Positions 59,529 to 64,000 of a DNA stretch of 64,000 nt are shown piece by piece. Made by a program: the position numbers and the translations under genes. Under the pieces are notes generated by a model, which had not been told where the DNA came from, made no database searches, and saw only the letters and a list, made by a program, of their open reading frames with translations. How positions within the stretch are numbered: position 1 is the first letter of the stretch; every line of letters starts with the position of its first letter. Source of the DNA: Paenibacillus taihuensis (GTDB taxonomy: Bacteria; Bacillota; Bacilli; Paenibacillales; Paenibacillaceae). Location: NCBI RefSeq assembly GCF_003386535.1, contig NZ_QTTN01000018.1, positions 1 through 64,000 of the forward strand. Direction: 5' to 3'.

Positions 59529-61025
59529 TTATTTCATGGTAATCGTAATGCGGTTCGTCTGCTGCACCCAATCCACCTTCGCGCCTAGCGACTCGCTGAT
59601 GAATCGGAGCGGAAGATACGAGGTGCCGCCGGTACTGAATGGATCGTTGCTCAGCTCCACTTGTTTCCCGTTCAGCTTGGTCGTGCCCAGCTTGAAGTCG
59701 ACCGCGATTTGAGTGGCGTTGTCTGCGCTTCGAACGGTTGCGATCTTATTGTTCGCATCCCACCCGACCGTTGCCCCCATCCGCTCGAAGATCGAGCGAA
59801 TCGGAATGAAAGCCTGCCCGTTTAACGTAACGACGCCATTGCTAAGCGCAATATGTTCCCCATTCAACTCCACTGCGATCGGCTTCTGAACGGGTACTGG
59901 CGTCAGGTGCTCAAACTCGTAGTCTCCATTGCCGAGCATGGCTTCCTTGTTGACGCCCCATCCCCACAGCGAACCGTCCTTCTTCTGCATAATGAGATGG
60001 CGGGCCCCGGCTTTCACGCTGCTAATGTCGGAAGTCAGCAGCTCGAACGGGGGATCCTTCGGCAATGTCTCCAGATCGGTGGATGTGCTGTACAGCTTGC
60101 CATTCCGGGTCAAAGCAAGAAGTGAGCGCTCTACGACAAAAGCATCTACGACTCCGTTTAAACTCGTCAGCTGCTTCGGCTCTTGTTCATGCAGCACCGT
60201 TCCATCCGACCACCCGGTCCTGGTCGTCCCCCAGAACCAGAGATGCGACTGCTTGTCTATGGCAACCGTGGAAGCATCCCCAACTCCGATGCTTTTAAGC
60301 ATAAGAATGCCAGAAACTTCGGTCAGCTGCGTCGCAGCATTCGGATCCACCGTACTGTCTACCGCAAAGGGCAGCTTCCAGACCGTGCCGTCTTGCTTCA
60401 GGGCGAATCGGCCGCTGACCTCTACAATATGATCCAAGCCTTTCACCTGCTCAAGCTTCTCCAGCTTCTCGTTACTTTTCCAAACCGTACCGTCTGTTTT
60501 CAGAAAAAGCTCCTGTTGATCATAGCTTGGATACTCTGCATGAATGCTAATCTGCTTCACATGATCAATTTCGCTAAGCGGCTTGATGCCGTCCCAATCG
60601 ATCTTGATTCCTTCACGGGGAATCGTGAATACGTCTCCATCCTTCTCGATGACGAAGGTATGGAGCCACGTGTCTGTAACAGCGGCGATATCCTTCAGCG
60701 CTGGAATGGGCTCCACCTTGTATTCCGTTGCCGATGCGGTCGGCTCCCAATGCCAAACGGACAAGTCGTTCTTCATAATGATCCGATCGGAAAATGAAGC
60801 CGCCACATCGGACAGCTCATGAATTTGGGTGGGTACCGAATGGTTCTGTCCCCATACCCAATAGGTGCCGTCGCTCTCAATGAGCGAGTCGCTGCCGTAG
60901 GCCGCAATTGTGTTCGTGTTTGCGGGCTCCGAGGCAGCTGCATAGATGGTGGATGTGGATGTCCCTCCTGCCGAAAATGCCAATACGCCTAAAGCGAGTG
61001 CTGCCGGAATTAGCTGCTTATTCAT
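59529..61025 (-). CDS. exported protein with RCC1-like repeats and C-terminal stalk domain
   Basis: This is an extracellular protein of unknown role. Of 498 residues, a signal peptide (ending STIYAAASEP) is followed by RCC1-like beta-propeller blades (about 40-380), recognisable by repeated DGTYWVWGQN, DGTVWKSNE, SHLWFWGTT and GSLWGWGVNKEAMLGNGD. A copper amine oxidase N1-type stalk domain (about 385-498; FIPIRSIFERMGATVGWDAN and YLPLRFISESLGAKVDW) completes it. The stalk domain is frequent in Paenibacillus exported proteins and probably binds the cell wall. AGGAGCGCATTCAC precedes the ATG. It is monocistronic with a strong terminator. Confidence 0.9.
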   Translation of the reverse strand: MNKQLIPAALALGVLAFSAGGTSTSTIYAAASEPANTNTIAAYGSDSLIESDGTYWVWGQNHSVPTQIHELSDVAASFSDRIIMKNDLSVWHWEPTASATEYKVEPIPALKDIAAVTDTWLHTFVIEKDGDVFTIPREGIKIDWDGIKPLSEIDHVKQISIHAEYPSYDQQELFLKTDGTVWKSNEKLEKLEQVKGLDHIVEVSGRFALKQDGTVWKLPFAVDSTVDPNAATQLTEVSGILMLKSIGVGDASTVAIDKQSHLWFWGTTRTGWSDGTVLHEQEPKQLTSLNGVVDAFVVERSLLALTRNGKLYSTSTDLETLPKDPPFELLTSDISSVKAGARHLIMQKKDGSLWGWGVNKEAMLGNGDYEFEHLTPVPVQKPIAVELNGEHIALSNGVVTLNGQAFIPIRSIFERMGATVGWDANNKIATVRSADNATQIAVDFKLGTTKLNGKQVELSNDPFSTGGTSYLPLRFISESLGAKVDWVQQTNRITITMK

Positions 61026-61111
61026 GTGAATGCGCTCCTGTTCTTCCAGTTAATGGACTGCTTCTCATTACCCAGTAGACGGTATGGAAGCGAGGAAGGT
61101 TGCATTCGTTC

Positions 61112-61618
61112 TTATATGAGCTTGTAATACAGCATCGTGGCATCCAGTTCGCCGCCAGCCGATCGTGCGAAGCTCGGAATGCGGCCTGCCAACGTATAGC
61201 CGATCGAAGTATACAGCAGATTCGATGGGTCTCCCTCTCTTGTATCGAGCACCAGCAGCGAACGGCCTGCCTGCTTTGCCTGTTCTTCCGCGTGCAGCAT
61301 CAGCTGGCGTCCAATACCATTGCGCCGACAGTCAGGATGCGCCATGAGCTTGGCGATTTCTGCACGGTGCATGCCGTTCGGCTTCATGCATAGATGCAGC
61401 TGGACAGTACCCGCAATGCGGCCGTTCATCCGGGCGACGAACAGGAGAACGTCCGGCGCGAGCACGCCTTCCCAGTATTGCTTTGCCTCCAGCTCTGTTA
61501 TCGGGGGCAGGAAGCCGATGGATGCGCCGTCCTCCACAACGGCGATCAGCAGCTCGGACAGCTCGGAGAGGATGGTATCGTTAATGGCATGTACCTCTTC
61601 AATTGCAATGATTGACAT
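61112..61618 (-). CDS. GNAT family N-acetyltransferase
   Basis: This is a predicted acetyl-CoA-dependent acyltransferase; the substrate is unknown. The GNAT fold is visible in 168 residues, with the pantetheine-binding signature HPDCRRNGIGRQLMLHAEEQ and a C-terminal SIGYTLAGRIPSFARSAGG strand, followed by a Tyr-containing end (MLYYKLI). The frame extends to 61669, but GGGAGG lies 7 bases before the ATG at 61618. It is divergent from the LysR gene, which probably controls it. Confidence 0.9.
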   Translation of the reverse strand: MSIIAIEEVHAINDTILSELSELLIAVVEDGASIGFLPPITELEAKQYWEGVLAPDVLLFVARMNGRIAGTVQLHLCMKPNGMHRAEIAKLMAHPDCRRNGIGRQLMLHAEEQAKQAGRSLLVLDTREGDPSNLLYTSIGYTLAGRIPSFARSAGGELDATMLYYKLI

Positions 61619-61651
61619 TGTGAATCCTCCCTCGCGGCCTCTAGTGTGTCT

Positions 61652-61714
61652 TGAATATAGCCATATCATCTGAATATAGCCATATCATAACGGGGACGTT
61701 ATCATTTGTATAAC
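61652..61714. promoter_or_regulatory. tandem repeat and LysR-type dyads between the GNAT and LysR genes
   Basis: TGAATATAGCCATATCATC is repeated in tandem (61652 and 61671, period 19). ATAACG and CGTTAT (61687-61702) and GTTAT and ATAAC (61698-61714, 7-bp gap) are overlapping dyads. LysR regulators bind such T-N11-A-type sites between divergent genes. Confidence 0.6.
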
Positions 61715-61780
61715 GAATAATTTATGTTGTTATCATTCAAAAATCGAATCATTCATGCGAGAAGGAGTTTGTTCGGTGCC

Positions 61781-62641
61781 ATGGATTCATCCCAATTAGA
61801 AGCGTTCTTAGCCGTATGCCAAATCCAGAACTTCACGAAGGCCGCTGAGCATCTGCATATCTCTCAATCGGCTGTCACTGCGCGCATCAAGGGATTGGAG
61901 ACCGAGGTCGGGAAAACATTGTTGCTGCGCGACAATCGCAATGTCAAGCTGACTCAAGCCGGCATCGCCTTCCTCCCTTACGCCCAGCGGATGATTCGGC
62001 TGTACGCGGAGAGCAAGCTGACGCTGTCGGAGCAATTCGAGCATCAGCTAATATTAAGCGGGCCCGGCTCCGTATGGCATTATCGATACTTGCCGAATAT
62101 CTTGGCGTTTCGGCAGAATCATCCCGAGGTTGCGGTTAAATTCCTCAGCAACATCGATCCGGGCTATATGATCCGCGATTTGCTGCTCGACGGCGTTGTT
62201 CATGTCTCGGTCCGCTTCGATCCTCCTGATCATCCGAAGGTGTCGCAGCTGCTGTTGTTCGAGGATCCTCTCATACTCGTCTCGGCCGTGGATCGAGAGG
62301 CGCCGGTACACAAGGCGGATCTTCGTTCCGCGTCCTACTGCCACATCGAATGGGGCTACCCCTTCCCCGATTGGTTCGCCGGCGTGGCAGGCGCTGGCTT
62401 CGTGCCCGCGCTGCACACGGACCATTCCGCCATTATGCTGACGATGCTGCTGCAGGGTGCCGGCTTCGGGTTTATGCCTCTCTCCATCGCGCAGCCTTAT
62501 CTAGATGCGCAGCGGCTGTTCCGGCTTCCCTGCGCTTTTGAGACGCCGACGATTACAGCCTATGCACAATATCTCGCCGAGCAGCGGGAGCATCGCACTG
62601 TGCAGCTGGGGCTGGAGCTGCTGGGGAGTCACAGGGTATGA
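61781..62641 (+). CDS. LysR-family transcriptional regulator
   Basis: It probably regulates the divergent acetyltransferase gene and itself. Of 286 residues, the winged helix has the LysR signature (MDSSQLEAFLAVCQIQNFTK, then AEHLHISQSAVTARIKGLE). The C-terminal half is the two-lobed effector domain. The ATG at 61781 follows AAGGAG at about 13 bases; an in-frame ATG at 61724 lacks a site and would put 19 residues before the usual start. It is monocistronic; the AATAACTGG hairpin array follows. Confidence 0.92.
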   Translation: MDSSQLEAFLAVCQIQNFTKAAEHLHISQSAVTARIKGLETEVGKTLLLRDNRNVKLTQAGIAFLPYAQRMIRLYAESKLTLSEQFEHQLILSGPGSVWHYRYLPNILAFRQNHPEVAVKFLSNIDPGYMIRDLLLDGVVHVSVRFDPPDHPKVSQLLLFEDPLILVSAVDREAPVHKADLRSASYCHIEWGYPFPDWFAGVAGAGFVPALHTDHSAIMLTMLLQGAGFGFMPLSIAQPYLDAQRLFRLPCAFETPTITAYAQYLAEQREHRTVQLGLELLGSHRV

Positions 62642-62660
62642 TGCACGTCAGCGATAATTT

Positions 62661-62800
62661 CGAATAACTGGATATTTCCAGTTATTCCGGTCATTACTTT
62701 GTGCAAAACCTCTGTAACGCTCAAAATAAATGGGTTTTTCCATTTATTCGTGGTTGGCCGAGCGGAATCACCTCAAATAGATGGATTTTTACATCTACTC
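62661..62800. repeat. hairpin array, AATAACTGG/AATAAATGG family (second locus)
   Basis: Palindromes start at 62663 (AATAACTGG.. with CCAGTTATT), 62725 (AATAAATGG.. with CCATTTATT) and 62776 (AATAGATGG.. with CATCTACT). Distances are 62 and 51 bp, identical to the locus at 28336. The order of stem variants differs between the two loci. The array lies between convergent genes. Confidence 0.88.
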
Positions 62801-62845
62801 ATAAGCTGGCTAGAAGATGCATGCCTCTGGGCACGCATCATAAAG

Positions 62846-62882
62846 GAAGGCTGCCCGGGCACATTCGCCCAGACAGCCTTCG
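62846..62882 (-). terminator. terminator of the ABC transporter operon
   Basis: AAGGCTG and CAGCCTT, extended by GGC/GCC with bulges, form a stem. On the minus strand CCTTTATG follows. It lies about 25 bases after the ATPase stop. Confidence 0.75.
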
Positions 62883-62907
62883 TCTTAACTATTTCCTCCG
62901 GTTACGA

Positions 62908-63702
62908 TTAACCGAATACGACACGGTCGTCCGCCATCTTATGACCGCTAATATTCTCGAACTCGCGAAGCAGCTGCTCGACCGTCAGGCCCTTCTTCCG
63001 CTCCTCGTCGATATCGAGAATGATACGGCCCTTGTCCATCATAATGAGACGGTTGCCGAGGCGAATCGCTTGCTCCATGTTGTGCGTGACCATTAACGTC
63101 GTTAGCTTCATTTCGCGTACGATGCTCTCCGTCAGGCGCGTAATAAGCTCGGCTCTCGCCGGGTCAAGCGCTGCGGTATGCTCGTCGAGCAGCAGGATCT
63201 GCGGCTCGGTGAACGTCGCCATCAGCAGGCTGAGCGCCTGGCGCTCCCCTCCGGACAGCTGCCCGACCTTCGCTCTCAGCCGCGTATCGAGGCCGATGCC
63301 CAGCTTCTTCAGCTGCTCTTGGAAGAACGCCCGCTTCGAGCGCGTAATGCCAAAGCTAAGTCCGCGCTTCTTGCCGCGCACATACGCAATCGCCAAGTTC
63401 TCCTCGATCGTCAGATGCGGCGCAGTACCCGCCATCGGATCCTGGAAGACGCGGCCGATCCAGCGGCCCCGCTTGTATTCCGGCAGCTCCGACACCACAT
63501 TGCCGCCGATGCGCACATCGCCTGAATCCGGAGTTACGACGCCGGAGATAATGTTCATCAGCGTCGATTTTCCCGCGCCGTTACTTCCGATTACCGTTAC
63601 GAAATCGCCCGGCTTCAGCGTCAGGTTAATGCCGATGAGCGCCGCCTTCTCATCCGGCGTACCAGGGAAGAAGAGCTTGGACACTTTAGACAGCTCCAGC
63701 AT
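62908..63702 (-). CDS. ABC transporter ATP-binding protein (TrpZ-like)
   Basis: This is the cytoplasmic ATPase of an importer. Of 264 residues, Walker A is GSNGAGKS, the Q loop lies in GRVFQDPM, the signature is LSGGERQ, Walker B is ILLLDEHTAALD and the switch His lies in MVTHNME. A Lys/Arg-rich insert after the Q loop (YVRGKKRGLSFGITRSKRAF) is typical for the ATPase of TrpXYZ-like and related uptake systems with an ABC-sub-bind binding protein. It shares one base with the permease stop (TAATG). It is the last gene of its operon. Confidence 0.93.
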   Translation of the reverse strand: MLELSKVSKLFFPGTPDEKAALIGINLTLKPGDFVTVIGSNGAGKSTLMNIISGVVTPDSGDVRIGGNVVSELPEYKRGRWIGRVFQDPMAGTAPHLTIEENLAIAYVRGKKRGLSFGITRSKRAFFQEQLKKLGIGLDTRLRAKVGQLSGGERQALSLLMATFTEPQILLLDEHTAALDPARAELITRLTESIVREMKLTTLMVTHNMEQAIRLGNRLIMMDKGRIILDIDEERKKGLTVEQLLREFENISGHKMADDRVVFG

Positions 63703-64000
63703 TAGCGCTCACCTCCCGCAGCCGTAAGCATGTCGGCCAATTCCGCAGAGCGTTTGCGCGCAGCGTGCTTCTGCTTCCAAGACCGCTGAGCCGTTGGAAT
63801 AATGAGCGCTACGATAACGATAACGGCTGTAATGATCTTTAGGTCGGATGCGTCCAGCCAGCTGACCTGCAGCGCCATCGCAACGACGATCCGGTACACG
63901 ACCGAGCCGAACACAGCGGCAAGTGTCGCCCACAGAATCGTTCTCGCGCCTAGAATCGCTTCCCCGATAATAACGGAAGCAAGACCGATGACGATCATCC
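63702..64000 (-). CDS. ABC transporter permease, C-terminal part (cut by the window edge)
   Basis: This is the membrane subunit partner of the ATPase. Only the last about 99 residues lie in the window. They include GLASVIIGEAILGARTILWA and VVYRIVVAMALQVSWLDASD, then two helices and a basic tail (RSWKQKHAARKR). The IIGEA-ILG motif and the pairing with the ATPase match TrpY-type or branched-chain-type permeases of small-molecule importers. A binding protein gene is expected just right of the window. Confidence 0.88.
   Translation of the reverse strand, partial: MIVIGLASVIIGEAILGARTILWATLAAVFGSVVYRIVVAMALQVSWLDASDLKIITAVIVIVALIIPTAQRSWKQKHAARKRSAELADMLTAAGGER

Noticed and set aside
1-64000. tRNA, rRNA and riboswitch genes
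   Set aside because: I looked for tRNA cloverleaf ends, rRNA signatures and T-box, SAM and glmS-type leaders and found none I could support.

Overview
The window comes from an endospore-forming Gram-positive bacterium of the Paenibacillaceae (Paenibacillus or Cohnella type). The evidence is a gerA/gerC/gerB-type spore germinant receptor operon, a CIRCE/HrcA operator on htpG, several lplABC-type sugar importers coupled to YesM/YesN-type two-component systems, a moderately high GC content with GC-rich third codon positions, and AGGAGG-type ribosome binding sites. No rRNA, tRNA, CRISPR array or intact insertion sequence was found. The left edge carries what looks like the tail of a transposase. 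The right edge cuts an ABC permease gene.

Layout. 1-490: transposase tail and IS-end-like palindrome. 491-4234: germinant receptor operon. 4235-4670: first hairpin-repeat array. 4726-6734: htpG with promoter and CIRCE. 6803-10128: OmpR-type two-component operon with two small membrane proteins and a direct-repeat regulator box. 10239-21949: carbohydrate locus I on the minus strand (kinase, AraC-type response regulator, binding protein, two permeases, secreted alpha-amylase, large CARDB/beta-helix protein). 22013-22735: second array plus a fragment of a dead kinase gene. 22794-24585: divergent PhyH oxygenase and AraC regulator. 24586-29365: DUF4395 protein, patatin, HPP-like membrane protein and two aldo/keto reductases. 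29526-33666: ABC sugar importer with a promoter overlapped by a cre site, and a convergent AraC regulator. 33777-40500: repeat blocks, MATE transporter, glutaminase-family protein, PAS kinase. 40508-46924: carbohydrate locus II, same gene order as locus I. 47061-50607: secreted GH5 enzyme and divergent LacI regulator. 50700-51170: another array. 51242-57125: AbrB-type membrane protein, then an operon of Gfo/Idh oxidoreductase, GH116 glycosidase and PhyH oxygenase. 57572-59355: glycosyltransferase and PlsY-like acyltransferase. 59529-64000: RCC1/stalk-domain exported protein, GNAT, LysR, and a TrpXYZ-like ABC transporter.

How the genes fit together. Most of the window is a polysaccharide foraging island. 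Secreted or cell-attached glycosidases (GH13, beta-helix, GH5) release oligosaccharides. Three binding-protein/permease sets without their own ATPase import them and presumably share an MsmX-like ATPase encoded elsewhere. Intracellular GH116, Gfo/Idh, aldo/keto reductases and other enzymes process the products. Control appears layered: YesMN-type sensing (a shared GRTAGACGRT motif lies upstream of both lpl-type binding-protein genes), LacI and AraC regulators, and cre sites for catabolite repression. All three binding-protein/permease junctions carry a stem-loop that could set stoichiometry.

The most unusual feature is a set of intergenic hairpin arrays at eight loci. Their stem sequences fall into four unrelated families, yet successive units keep the same start-to-start pitch of 50/51 or 62 bp, often alternating to make a 113-bp period. 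I know of no described element with this geometry.
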